Shown: positions 1 through 6,714 of the stretch, in pieces
Numbering within the stretch: position 1 is the stretch's first letter
How the letters are laid out: the number at the start of each line of letters is the position of its first letter
Assembly (NCBI GenBank): GCA_030045215.1
Contig: JASIBJ010000308.1
Span: 1-14,652 of the forward strand
DNA from: Streptosporangiaceae bacterium
GTDB taxonomy: Bacteria > Actinomycetota > Actinomycetes > Streptosporangiales > Streptosporangiaceae
Length of the DNA stretch: 14,652 nucleotides
Direction of reading: 5' to 3'
Made by a program: the position numbers and the translations under genes
Notes under the pieces: model-generated
What the model saw: only the letters and a program-made list of their open reading frames with translations
The model's database searches: none
What the model was told of the DNA's origin: nothing

Positions 1-1
1 C

Positions 2-259
2 CAGCGATCGCGCCGCCGCACCAGGGGCGGCCAGCCGGCACGCCCTGCAACCGATGGGGCATCCCAGGCTCAGCGCACCACAGCCCACCACGCCCAGGCC
101 CAGCATGGCGCCACAGCTCCTCGCGGCGTGCACGAGCCCGAGACGCCACTGCGCCCGGCCACGTCGGACGAGTCCGCCGCCGGCGGTTCGCAGGGAGCGC
201 AGCGCCCGCGCCGACGGTCCCGGAGTCGCAGTAACTCGGGAGCTGCCGCCGCGGAGTAA
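2..259 (+). CDS. C-terminal tail of a truncated protein, probably a DEAD/DEAH-box RNA helicase
   Basis: An open frame runs from the window edge (first full codon at 2) to TAA at 257-259, giving 85 residues with no start codon needed because the gene begins upstream. Third codon positions are mostly G or C (about 78% by my hand count), as in a coding frame here. The tail is basic and low-complexity, rich in Arg, Gln, Ala and Ser, and ends in an RS-like stretch (PRRRSRSRSNSG) followed by AAAAE. Such disordered RNA-binding tails are typical of actinobacterial DEAD-box helicases. A helicase gene upstream of an alpha/beta hydrolase, RecB-like nuclease, PHP and DUF6758 genes is an arrangement I recall from actinomycetes. 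No helicase motif lies inside the window, so the identity is inference; another RNA-binding protein with a similar tail would fit. Confidence 0.55.
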   Translation, partial: QRSRRRTRGGQPARPATDGASQAQRTTAHHAQAQHGATAPRGVHEPETPLRPATSDESAAGGSQGAQRPRRRSRSRSNSGAAAAE

Positions 260-343
260 TGGCCTCGAGCCCTGCTCCTAGCTCAGAGCTGCAGGTCGGC
301 CACGCGGCCGGCATCCAGGTCCGCGGCACCCCCGGCCCAGTCA

Positions 344-360
344 GCCGGCCTCCGGCCGGC
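344..360. terminator. GC-rich perfect hairpin, candidate terminator of the upstream gene
   Basis: GCCGGCC, TCC, GGCCGGC forms a perfect 7-bp stem with a 3-nt loop, 85 bp after the stop at 257-259 and before the promoter of the next gene. There is no T-tract after it. Actinobacteria often use such U-less hairpins, but GC-rich DNA also makes them by chance. Confidence 0.35.
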
Positions 361-448
361 CACGGCCAGAGCGCGGTGCCGCCAGACTCTTTCTGGCCAG
401 GCGCCGCCGCCTCAGGAACTCTTTCAGCGAATCCTGCGTTATTTGTCT

Positions 449-477
449 GTTACATTTCGGCGAGTTCTCGGTAGGCT
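449..477 (+). promoter_or_regulatory. Candidate promoter of the alpha/beta hydrolase gene
   Basis: GTTACA (449-454, 4 of 6 match to TTGACA), a 17-bp spacer, then TAGGCT (472-477, matches TANNNT). The surrounding 431-456 segment is locally AT-rich for this window. The GTG start lies 8 nt after the -10 element, so the transcript could be nearly leaderless. Sequence-only call. Confidence 0.45.
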
Positions 478-485
478 GCGACCCC

Positions 486-1511
486 GTGAGCAACCTCAGG
501 TCCCTGCAGATGCCCGAGCAGGTTCGGTCCACGGCGCTGATGACGGCCCGCGGGCCGTTTGCCGTCCTTGAGGCGCAGCCAACCCGCGGCGTTACCCACC
601 GTCGGCCCGCTGTGCTCGTTCCCGGCTATACCGGGAGTAAGGAAGATTTCCTGCCGATCCTGGAGCCGCTGGCCGCGGACGGACGGACTGTGGTCGCGAT
701 CGACCAGCGTGGCCAGTACCAGAGTCCGGCCGCGGCGGATCGAGCGGGCTACTCTCCCGAGGCGCTGGCGGCCGACGTGCTCGCCGTAGCCGAGGCGGTC
801 GGCGGAGGCGGCGCCGTCCATCTCGCCGGGCACTCTCTCGGTGGACTTGTCGCCCGCGAGGCGGTGCTGCAGCAAGCTGCAGGCTTCCTGTCACTGACCC
901 TCCTGGGCTCGGGGCCCGGCGCCATCGGCGGGGAGCGCAGCGACGCGCTCAAACAGGCGCTCGCAGCGCTCGACCCGACCGACGGCGTGCAGCCCGATGA
1001 CCGGACTCACCTGAGCGCGGTGGTCAGGCAGGCGTGGCACGACCGAGACGAGCCGGAGGCCAGAGCGCAAGGCACGAATGAGCACGTCCTTGCATTCCTG
1101 AAGGAACGCCGCCTGCGCACCTGCCCGGTCCAGCTGATCGTGCTGGCAAGGTACTTGCTGACCTGCGAGGACCGTACTGACGAACTGGCCGACGTCGTGG
1201 CGGCCGGGCTGCCCGCCCTGGTCATCTACGGCGAAAACGACGATGCCTGGCTGCCCGATGAGCAGGACCAGATGGCACGGCGGCTGAAGGCCGAGCGCAC
1301 GTGCATCCCTGGTGCCGAGCACTCTCCGGCCATCGACGCGCCGGTGACGACCGCCGCCACCCTGACCAATTTCTGGAACGGGGCGGAACGACGTCAGCCG
1401 ACCGTCCATTCGTGCGGCCGCTCGGAGCGCCCCACGAGCGCGAACGACGGCAGGCCGGCCGACGCTACGCTGCCGACCGTCGCTCAGGCCGCGAGCCAGG
1501 CGCCCGCTTGA
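486..1511 (+). CDS. Alpha/beta-fold hydrolase, 341 aa
   Basis: Predicted serine hydrolase of the alpha/beta superfamily; the substrate cannot be told from sequence. Visible features: the oxyanion-loop region around VPGYTGSKEDF (45-55), the nucleophile elbow GHSLGG with Ser117, the acid in GENDDAWLP (Asp252 or Asp253), and the catalytic His279 in GAEHS. The core ends near residue 298; the last ~43 residues are a low-complexity tail that I would not expect in a minimal family member. No signal peptide is seen, so it is probably cytoplasmic. The GTG at 486 is chosen because a TAGGCT -10 element ends 8 nt upstream and no good Shine-Dalgarno is present; ATG at 510 or 540 are alternatives, both still upstream of the core. 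It lies between the helicase tail and the PH-domain membrane protein on the same strand. Confidence 0.85.
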   Translation: MSNLRSLQMPEQVRSTALMTARGPFAVLEAQPTRGVTHRRPAVLVPGYTGSKEDFLPILEPLAADGRTVVAIDQRGQYQSPAAADRAGYSPEALAADVLAVAEAVGGGGAVHLAGHSLGGLVAREAVLQQAAGFLSLTLLGSGPGAIGGERSDALKQALAALDPTDGVQPDDRTHLSAVVRQAWHDRDEPEARAQGTNEHVLAFLKERRLRTCPVQLIVLARYLLTCEDRTDELADVVAAGLPALVIYGENDDAWLPDEQDQMARRLKAERTCIPGAEHSPAIDAPVTTAATLTNFWNGAERRQPTVHSCGRSERPTSANDGRPADATLPTVAQAASQAPA

Positions 1512-1568
1512 CCCCGCATCACAGCAAACTGGCGCGCTCAGGGTTATTCCGTTCTGTCCGCGGCGGTC

Positions 1569-1574
1569 TACGCT
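1569..1574 (+). promoter_or_regulatory. -10-like element TACGCT just upstream of the membrane-protein start
   Basis: TACGCT matches TANNNT and ends 7 nt before the ATG at 1582. No Shine-Dalgarno precedes the start. I see no clear -35 hexamer. Consistent with leaderless transcription. Confidence 0.35.
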
Positions 1575-1581
1575 GCTCGCG

Positions 1582-2925
1582 ATGGATAACGCGTCTTTCC
1601 GGCCGACGTCGAGGCAGCGGCGAAACCTGCTGCTGTTCACGATCGGCTGTGCCATCGTCTCAGCCGCGTTGCTGACTGCGGTCTTTGCTGGTCATGTCGA
1701 TTCCAGCGGCCGCGTACTCGGGTTCGGCCTCGGGTTCGGCATGAGTTTTCTGCTCGGCGCCACGGTCTTGGCGCAGTACCGCCGGGCTTTCACGACATGC
1801 TCCGCGGAGGGTATCCAAAGCCGGGGTTTGAGCGGCTCGAAGCGATCCTGTCCCTGGGGCCAGGTCGAGGACATCCGGGTCCGGCAATCTGACCCGCGGC
1901 GGCCGCCGCCAACGTTCACGGTGACCGTCTTCACGACCTCAGGTGGCCACTTCACCCTCGGCGCGCCGGTCTCTGGTGGCCTCATGCCCGATCCGGACTT
2001 CGAGGCGAAGGTCCGCCGCATCAGGAGCTGCTGGTGGGCCGCCACCGGAATGAACCAGGACCGGGAAATGACCGACCCGATTCCCGGCTACGTTGGCACG
2101 GCCCCTTCGGTTCCCGTCCGTGCCGTCGTGCACTGGAGCGTCGGGCTGATCTTCGCGGCCGCCGTCGTCGCCCTCCCGTTCGCGATCAGCGCGGGTGGCC
2201 AGGCGCTCGCGGTACGGCTGGGCTCCGGCCAGCCGGGCACGTTTTCGGCCTTGTCGACCAGCTGCGCTGGGACCTGCTTCTGGGTTGGCAACTTCCGCGG
2301 TCGCGATGGCGCCGCAGTGCCCGGCCTCGCGATGGCGCCTGGCGCCAGTATCGCCAGCTCCGGCGCCCAAATCCCGGCCGTGTACCCAGGCCACGGCGGG
2401 CTGGCCTATCCCACTGGCGGCGGCACGACGTGGATTCCGCTGGCCGTCGTCATCCTGGCGATCGCCGGCTGCGCGCCGGCCACCGCCTACTGGATCATTC
2501 GATGGCGGGCGGCGCGCAGGCACCTGGGTCGGCCTGAGCCGCCGCGTGGTCGCGAACTCGGCCAGTATGGACTCGGACTCGTCTTGGCCGCGCTGTTCGT
2601 CGTGATAGCGGTCGGCGGCGCCGTGATCGACGTGACCGCGGACGAGATTCCGGCGGCCGGGAGTTTGCCGACAGCGGTGGCCTGCGCGGACTTTAACGCG
2701 TGGGTGCAGGCCCAGGGGGACGGCAGCGGCCCGCTGGCAAAGGACCCGGCACTGCTCGCCGAGGCGCAGCAGAATGCCCCGGCTGGGCAGCTGAGCGTCG
2801 ACCTGGACACCCTGGCTACGGACGTCTCGTCGTCGGTCGCGGCCGGGAATTCTATGGCCGGCCTGGCGGATCAAGTCCAGGCAATTAACGCGATGAAGGC
2901 GGTGACCAGCGACTGCTTCGGCTAA
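1582..2925 (+). CDS. Uncharacterised membrane protein with an N-terminal PH-like domain, 447 aa
   Basis: Function unknown. About five hydrophobic segments: 15-36, 45-64, 181-203, 284-304 and 329-351. After the first pair, residues 70-150 look like a bacterial PH domain of the 'low molecular weight protein antigen 6' kind (CSAEGIQSRG, PWGQVEDIRV, then alternating beta strands to APVSGG). Residues 205-280 form a Gly/Ala/Ser-rich loop with Cys228 and Cys232. Residues 352-447 form a helical, Ala-rich domain starting with ACADFNAWVQ (Cys368) and ending with Cys445; with five segments and the PH domain inside, this tail would be outside and the two Cys could form a disulphide. The start is ATG 1582, with no ribosome site but a -10 element 7 nt upstream. 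The stop lies 18 bp from the end of the convergent nuclease gene. Role could be envelope sensing or assembly; this is inference. Confidence 0.75.
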   Translation: MDNASFRPTSRQRRNLLLFTIGCAIVSAALLTAVFAGHVDSSGRVLGFGLGFGMSFLLGATVLAQYRRAFTTCSAEGIQSRGLSGSKRSCPWGQVEDIRVRQSDPRRPPPTFTVTVFTTSGGHFTLGAPVSGGLMPDPDFEAKVRRIRSCWWAATGMNQDREMTDPIPGYVGTAPSVPVRAVVHWSVGLIFAAAVVALPFAISAGGQALAVRLGSGQPGTFSALSTSCAGTCFWVGNFRGRDGAAVPGLAMAPGASIASSGAQIPAVYPGHGGLAYPTGGGTTWIPLAVVILAIAGCAPATAYWIIRWRAARRHLGRPEPPRGRELGQYGLGLVLAALFVVIAVGGAVIDVTADEIPAAGSLPTAVACADFNAWVQAQGDGSGPLAKDPALLAEAQQNAPAGQLSVDLDTLATDVSSSVAAGNSMAGLADQVQAINAMKAVTSDCFG

Positions 2926-2943
2926 CTGCGGCCACGGCAGGTA

Positions 2944-3834
2944 CTACGCGGTCGCCGCGAGCGAGTTCGGCCCGGTGCCGGGCAGGTCCGCGAGGCCATC
3001 CCACGGTCGCCGCGAGCGAGCCGCCGCGGCGCCTTCCGGGCACTGTGCCCGAAAGTCGCACCAGCCGCAACCAGGTCCCGGCCGCGGCGCGAACGTCGCC
3101 GCCGCCTCCGCGGCGTCCTGCCGGTAGCGGTCGTCGGCAGCCGCGCACTCGCTGGCGATGTCCTCGGCCCTGCGCAGCTGACGCGCAAGCGACTCCTGCG
3201 TGTGCTCGAAGGCCAGTACCGTCCCGGTGGACAGGTGATGCAGTTCGACCCGCCGGCAGGGGCGGCGCATCACGCGCTCGGCAGCAAGCGCGTACAGTGC
3301 CAGCGCGAGCGAGCCACGCGCGTCATCTGCGGTCAGCACGTGTCGGCCGGTCTTGTAGTCGACGACCACAAGGTCGCCAGGCCCTCCGTCAGCTGCGGGC
3401 CTGGCATCGAGTCGGTCGATCCGGCCCGACACTGCGATCAGGTCGGTCCTGGTGGCTACTGTCCGCTCCACTCCGAGCGGCTCGACAGCCGGGTCCAGCC
3501 GCGCAACGTAGTCCTCGACCATGCGCCGGCACTCGCGCCGGTGCGCGTCCGCTTGCGCATCATCGGCAAAGCCGTCGGAAATCCACCCGCTGTCGAGCAG
3601 GTCGCCCGCGGCGGTCACGGTGCGTTCGCGGCGCGGCAGCCGCCACCAGCCGGCGAGCGCGTTATGGACGCTGGCACCCAGGCTGTTGTGAGCCCAGGGC
3701 GGGCCCTTCGGCGGCGGCGGCCGGTCCAGGTAGGTCATCCGGTACCGGCGCGGGCAGTCGAGCCAGGTGACAAGCCTCGTCGGCGTGCACGGATAGAGGC
3801 GCCTTGGCATGCCGTCGAAGCCGAGTTGCTCCAC
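2944..3834 (-). CDS. RecB-like PD-(D/E)XK exonuclease with a probable Fe-S cluster, 296 aa
   Basis: A stand-alone nuclease domain of the RecB/Cas4/AddB group, expected to cut DNA with a divalent metal. Motifs, numbered from the GTG at 3834: Cys27 in LDCPRRY, His57 in SVHNAL, Asp140 in GRIDRLD, Asp159 and Lys161 in VVDYKTG, Tyr181 in LALYALAAE, and Cys256/Cys259/Cys265 in CGWCDFRAQC. One N-terminal Cys plus C-x2-C-x5-C is the 4Fe-4S arrangement known from AddB and Cas4. No helicase domain is attached. The open frame extends to 4011, but that part overlaps the MBL gene and looks non-coding. GTG 3834 is preferred because AGGA lies 8 nt upstream; ATG 3810 is the alternative. It follows the MBL gene by 79 bp on the same strand. 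Likely a DNA repair nuclease, not a CRISPR Cas4, since no cas genes or array are present. Confidence 0.85.
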   Translation of the reverse strand: MEQLGFDGMPRRLYPCTPTRLVTWLDCPRRYRMTYLDRPPPPKGPPWAHNSLGASVHNALAGWWRLPRRERTVTAAGDLLDSGWISDGFADDAQADAHRRECRRMVEDYVARLDPAVEPLGVERTVATRTDLIAVSGRIDRLDARPAADGGPGDLVVVDYKTGRHVLTADDARGSLALALYALAAERVMRRPCRRVELHHLSTGTVLAFEHTQESLARQLRRAEDIASECAAADDRYRQDAAEAAATFAPRPGPGCGWCDFRAQCPEGAAAARSRRPWDGLADLPGTGPNSLAATA

Positions 3835-3913
3835 CTTGCCATCCTGGCCCGAAGCAGGCCTGACGGCCAGCCGACACCCCACCGAGGGCAAAACCGGCAG
3901 CTGTCTCGGCCCC

Positions 3914-4540
3914 TCAGTACTCCCCGTCGGGTTCGAGCGGCCCGGTCTGACCCGCCGCCACCCAGCCATCGAATCGCTTCTCTGCGACCGCCACCGTGAA
4001 CTCATCACCATGGCCGGGCAAGATCCGGGTCTTGGCTGGCAGGGTCAGGACCTGCGCGCCAATTGCGTCCAGCTGCCTGCCCCAGTTCGGGTACCCGTCC
4101 TCGCGGGGCACGGGCCCGGTCTCGGAAACCACGTCGCCGGTGAAGACAGCCTGGAGTTCCTCGCAATACAGGCAGACCGAACCGCGGCTGTGGCCGGGGG
4201 CATGCAGCACCTCGAGGGTAACCCCGGCAACCTCGAACTGTCCGCCGTCCTCCATCTCGATGTCCGGGTCGCCATCGTGAACGTCGCGCCATTCCCGGCG
4301 GTCGGCTGGGTGCAGCGCAACCGGTGCCTCGTCGCGCTCGGCTACAGCGAGCGCCGCACCGCAATGTCCGGCATGCCCGTGCGTGCATATGACGGCGAGG
4401 ATCTCCCGATCCCCAACAGCCTCAAGCACGGCGTCCGCATCGGTGCCGGGATCGATGATGATGACCTCCTCGTCATCTCCGACAATCCAGCTGTTCGAGG
4501 TGCCTGGCACCTTGTCAATGCGCGCATCTTGTCCGCTCAT
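3914..4540 (-). CDS. MBL-fold metallo-hydrolase (glyoxalase II-like), 208 aa
   Basis: A metallo-beta-lactamase fold hydrolase resembling glyoxalase II. Metal-binding motifs: THGHAGH (His54, His56, His59), His117 in APGHSRG, Asp136 in FTGDVV, and His177 in LPGHGDE. The usual H-x-H-x-D-H motif has Gly58 where Asp is expected, so one ligand of the second metal site is missing; Cys60 follows directly. The other ligands are intact and the length is normal. ATG 4540 has GAGAGG and CAGG upstream. A -10-like TATCGT sits at 4581-4586. It is downstream of the PHP gene (90-bp gap) and upstream of the nuclease (79 bp), all on the same strand. The thioester-hydrolase role is a family-level guess and activity may be altered. 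Confidence 0.85.
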   Translation of the reverse strand: MSGQDARIDKVPGTSNSWIVGDDEEVIIIDPGTDADAVLEAVGDREILAVICTHGHAGHCGAALAVAERDEAPVALHPADRREWRDVHDGDPDIEMEDGGQFEVAGVTLEVLHAPGHSRGSVCLYCEELQAVFTGDVVSETGPVPREDGYPNWGRQLDAIGAQVLTLPAKTRILPGHGDEFTVAVAEKRFDGWVAAGQTGPLEPDGEY

Positions 4541-4580
4541 GTACCTGCCGCCTCTCGGGGTCCTGCGTTAACTTTGGGCA

Positions 4581-4586
4581 ACGATA
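4581..4586 (-). promoter_or_regulatory. -10-like element TATCGT upstream of the MBL gene
   Basis: Read on the - strand the bases are TATCGT, matching TANNNT, about 40 bp before the ATG at 4540 in the 90-bp gap after the PHP gene. I see no strong -35. If real, MBL and nuclease can be transcribed apart from DUF6758-PHP. Confidence 0.28.
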
Positions 4587-4630
4587 GTCGTGACCGAGCC
4601 GGCACTGAGTGAACGGCGCCAGCCAGCCGG

Positions 4631-5479
4631 TCAGGCCGCGGTAACCGGCACGGCGCCGGAGGCGCGGTCCACCAGTTGGTGGTAGGCGTCCTCCGGTGCG
4701 AGCACGGTCCCGATACGGAACCCGGTCAGCTCGCCGTGGTCGTCGCTGCCGCCAGAGGCAACAAGACGCAGACGGGAGGCGAGTCCGGCCAGCCGGCCCC
4801 GCTCCGCCTCATCGTGCTGCGGGTGATAGACCTCAATCCCGGTCAGGCCGACGGCAGCCAGCTCGGCAACTACCTCATCCGGGGTGCGCCAGCCACGCTG
4901 TGATCCGCGCGGGTGCGCGAGAACTGTAACCCCGCCCGCGCCGTTGACCAGGCGGATTGCTCGGGCCGGGTCAAGGGCGTACCTGGGTACGTGCGCGCGG
5001 CCGCCCGGCCCGATCCACTCAGGGCTGAACGCGTCCTCGACCCGCGCCACGACACCCGCATCGACCAGCGCGCGAGCGATATGCGGGCGGCCGACGACGC
5101 CGCCCGCCGCGATCTCGCTGACCTGATCCCAGGTCACGGGGGCGCCGAGCGCGGCGAGCTTGTCCACCATCGCGCGGGCGCGATACAGGCGGCTCTCCCT
5201 GATCTCGGCCATCTCCCCAGCCAGCCGGTCATCGGCCGGGTCGAACAGGTAGGACAGGATGTGCACGCTGTGACCTTCCAGCCGACACGACAACTCCGTT
5301 CCCGGCAGCAAGGTCAGCCCAGGCGGGAGTGCGGCCGCGGCCTCGCGGTGCCCCGACACCGTGTCGTGGTCGGTCAGGGCGATCACATCAAGACCTGCCG
5401 CAGCGGCCCGGCGCATGACGTCCGCGGGCGGCTGCGTTCCATCGGATGCGGTGCTGTGAGAATGCAGGTCGGCGCGCAT
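4631..5479 (-). CDS. PHP-domain phosphoesterase (YciV/RNase AM-like), 282 aa
   Basis: Metal-dependent phosphoesterase of the PHP superfamily. The nearest characterised relatives I know are E. coli YciV (TrpH, RNase AM) and a 3',5'-nucleotide bisphosphate phosphatase, of similar length. Motifs from ATG 5479: His6 and His8 in DLHSHS, Asp13, His38 in LTDHDT, Glu62 in PGTELS, His73 in SVHILSY, His133 in GRPHIARAL, His189 in VLAHP, Glu216 and His219 in IEVYHP, and Asp246 and His248 in GSDDHG, enough for a trinuclear site. The open frame extends to 5761 but that part lies over the DUF6758 gene; ATG 5479 puts the DLHSHS motif at the N-terminus as the family requires. It begins 10 bp after the DUF6758 stop, so the two are probably co-transcribed. 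No strong ribosome site is visible, which suits translational coupling. Confidence 0.9.
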   Translation of the reverse strand: MRADLHSHSTASDGTQPPADVMRRAAAAGLDVIALTDHDTVSGHREAAAALPPGLTLLPGTELSCRLEGHSVHILSYLFDPADDRLAGEMAEIRESRLYRARAMVDKLAALGAPVTWDQVSEIAAGGVVGRPHIARALVDAGVVARVEDAFSPEWIGPGGRAHVPRYALDPARAIRLVNGAGGVTVLAHPRGSQRGWRTPDEVVAELAAVGLTGIEVYHPQHDEAERGRLAGLASRLRLVASGGSDDHGELTGFRIGTVLAPEDAYHQLVDRASGAVPVTAA

Positions 5480-5489
5480 TAAGGGGACA

Positions 5490-6116
5490 TTAACCCGGCA
5501 GCTGCGGTGAGAGTGCCCCGAATGGCAGGTCCAGGTCCTGACCCGGATCCCGCAGGTCACGCAGCGGCAGCGGCTCGACCAAGAGCATGCCCGCGGTTTC
5601 TGGCCACAGCACGAGCCACAACCAGTTCCCGCTGACCTCGCCGGCGAAGGCCGCCCGATCCTCTGTCTCGACGTTCCAGAGCGGGAACTCGTGATTGGCG
5701 AACTGGACCACGCCGGCCGGCGGGCCTTTGGCGAAGTGCGAGCCTGGGTCAGGCCCGTCAATGCCCGCGAACCTCGCCCCCAGGCCTACCCCTGGCTCTT
5801 CCGATATGAGCATCATCTCGGCCGGGCCGCCGACCGGGTTCGGACCCGATAGGGCCACCGAACAGCCGCGGGTGCCGGTCCGCTCGTCGCCGGCCGCCGC
5901 AAATCCGGTGACAAGCCACCCCTGGGGCAGCGGCCAGGGCACCCAAACCGGTACGCGCGCCTGGCGCAGTACTCCCTCCAGACCCTCCTGAGACGGGCTC
6001 AGCGCGGACCGGAGCGGGTGAACCTCGCCGTGCTGGCCGCAGTGGTAAGCGCTCGACCACACGCTGGGCTCGCGTACGACGGAATTACACCGCGGGCACG
6101 TCAGTACGGGTCTCAT
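5490..6116 (-). CDS. DUF6758 family protein with N-terminal zinc ribbon, 208 aa
   Basis: A conserved actinobacterial protein of unknown function. The N-terminus has CPRC (Cys7, Cys10) and HCGQHG (Cys26, His29), a likely zinc ribbon with the pattern C-x2-C...C-x2-H. The remaining residues have the signature phrases I recall from the family: VPVWVPWPLPQGWLVTG (55-71), GVGLGARFAG (109-118), DGPDPG (120-125), WLWLVLWPE (165-173) and DLRDPG. The open frame reaches 6188, but ATG 6116 is chosen because it places CPRC at residue 7, as in relatives. No transmembrane segment is seen. It heads the DUF6758-PHP transcription unit and is divergent from the NUDIX gene across an 81-bp gap. The persistent link to PHP and nuclease genes hints at nucleic-acid or nucleotide metabolism, but this is only guilt by association. 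Confidence 0.88.
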   Translation of the reverse strand: MRPVLTCPRCNSVVREPSVWSSAYHCGQHGEVHPLRSALSPSQEGLEGVLRQARVPVWVPWPLPQGWLVTGFAAAGDERTGTRGCSVALSGPNPVGGPAEMMLISEEPGVGLGARFAGIDGPDPGSHFAKGPPAGVVQFANHEFPLWNVETEDRAAFAGEVSGNWLWLVLWPETAGMLLVEPLPLRDLRDPGQDLDLPFGALSPQLPG

Positions 6117-6123
6117 TTCACTC

Positions 6124-6152
6124 AGCGTTATCCCCCAGATCGCCTGGGTCAA
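6124..6152 (-). promoter_or_regulatory. Candidate promoter of the DUF6758-PHP unit
   Basis: On the - strand TTGACC (6152-6147) is followed after 17 bp by AACGCT (6129-6124), 7 nt before the ATG at 6116. The -35 is 5 of 6 to consensus; the -10 is weak (the overlapping TAACGC gives a 16-bp spacer). Confidence 0.38.
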
Positions 6153-6185
6153 ATACCTACTCAACAGTACCTGGTCAGGCTGGGG

Positions 6186-6191
6186 CATACT
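6186..6191 (+). promoter_or_regulatory. -10-like element CATACT upstream of the NUDIX gene
   Basis: CATACT (5 of 6 to TATACT) ends 6 nt before the GTG at 6198, and there is no Shine-Dalgarno. No clear -35 is seen. Consistent with a leaderless transcript divergent from DUF6758. Confidence 0.35.
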
Positions 6192-6197
6192 GGCCGC

Positions 6198-6650
6198 GTG
6201 AGGTCACCAAAATCGCGCGGTACCGCGGCTGCCGGGCCAGCCGCCCGGCCAGTTGAGTGCGTCGGTGCGGTACTGCGGGATGAAGACGGACGAATCCTTC
6301 TGGTACTGCGCGGGCATGAGCCGAGCATGGGCCTGTGGTCGATCCCCGGCGGCCGGATCGAGCCGGGCGAGAGTGACCAAGAGGCGGTCGTCAGGGAAGT
6401 CCGCGAGGAAACGGGGCTACAGGTGACCTGCGGCCCCTTGCTCGGCTCAGTAGACCGGCCGGGCCTGGCGATCAGGGATTATCAGGCCTTCGTCACCGGC
6501 GGCACGCTGATGGCGGGAGACGACGCCGACGCGGCCCGCTGGGCTAGCCCGGCTGAGGCTGAGGCACTAGACGCAGCCGGTGGACTCACCGCCGACCTGC
6601 TGGCCACGCTGCGCTCCTGGTCCGTCCTGCCGCCCGCTGGCGCCTCCTGA
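6198..6650 (+). CDS. NUDIX hydrolase, 150 aa
   Basis: A NUDIX pyrophosphohydrolase, expected to cleave a nucleoside diphosphate linked to another group with Mg2+. The NUDIX box is complete at residues 52-74: G-x5-E-x7-REVREETGL, with Glu58, Arg66, Glu67, Glu70 and Glu71. The preceding WSIPGG and the N-terminal strand ECVGAVLRDEDGRILLVLRG fit the fold. Substrate unknown; the family includes ADP-ribose, MutT-like and mRNA-cap enzymes. The frame is open back to 6018, but that part overlaps the divergent DUF6758 gene; GTG 6198 gives normal length and a -10 element 6 nt upstream. The first ~18 residues are basic and flexible. Its 3' end converges on the LtrA-family gene with a 64-bp gap that holds no clear terminator. 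Confidence 0.9.
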   Translation: MRSPKSRGTAAAGPAARPVECVGAVLRDEDGRILLVLRGHEPSMGLWSIPGGRIEPGESDQEAVVREVREETGLQVTCGPLLGSVDRPGLAIRDYQAFVTGGTLMAGDDADAARWASPAEAEALDAAGGLTADLLATLRSWSVLPPAGAS

Positions 6651-6714
6651 CTCGCGCGAAGCGCCGATCCGCCCGCGGCCCTTCCGCATATGCAGCATTC
6701 CGGGCGCAGACCGC

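Noticed and set aside
54..281. Open frame of 75 codons on the + strand at the left edge
   Set aside because: It overlaps the helicase-tail frame (2-259), has poorer third-position G/C bias and a Pro/Arg-rich composition typical of an off-frame reading.
1939..2874. Long antisense open frame (311 codons) over the membrane-protein gene
   Set aside because: Arg/Gly/Ala-rich translation without motifs; a shadow of the GC-rich sense codons. The same applies to antisense frames at 891-1655, 3202-3999, 3809-4612 and 9343-10275.
3835..4011. N-terminal extension of the RecB-like nuclease up to ATG 4011
   Set aside because: About 100 bp of it overlaps the MBL gene, its translation has no nuclease homology features, and GTG 3834 has a suitable ribosome site.
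5480..5761. N-terminal extension of the PHP protein
   Set aside because: It is an off-frame reading of the DUF6758 gene, Ser/Arg/Cys-rich; the PHP motif DLHSHS should be at the very N-terminus.
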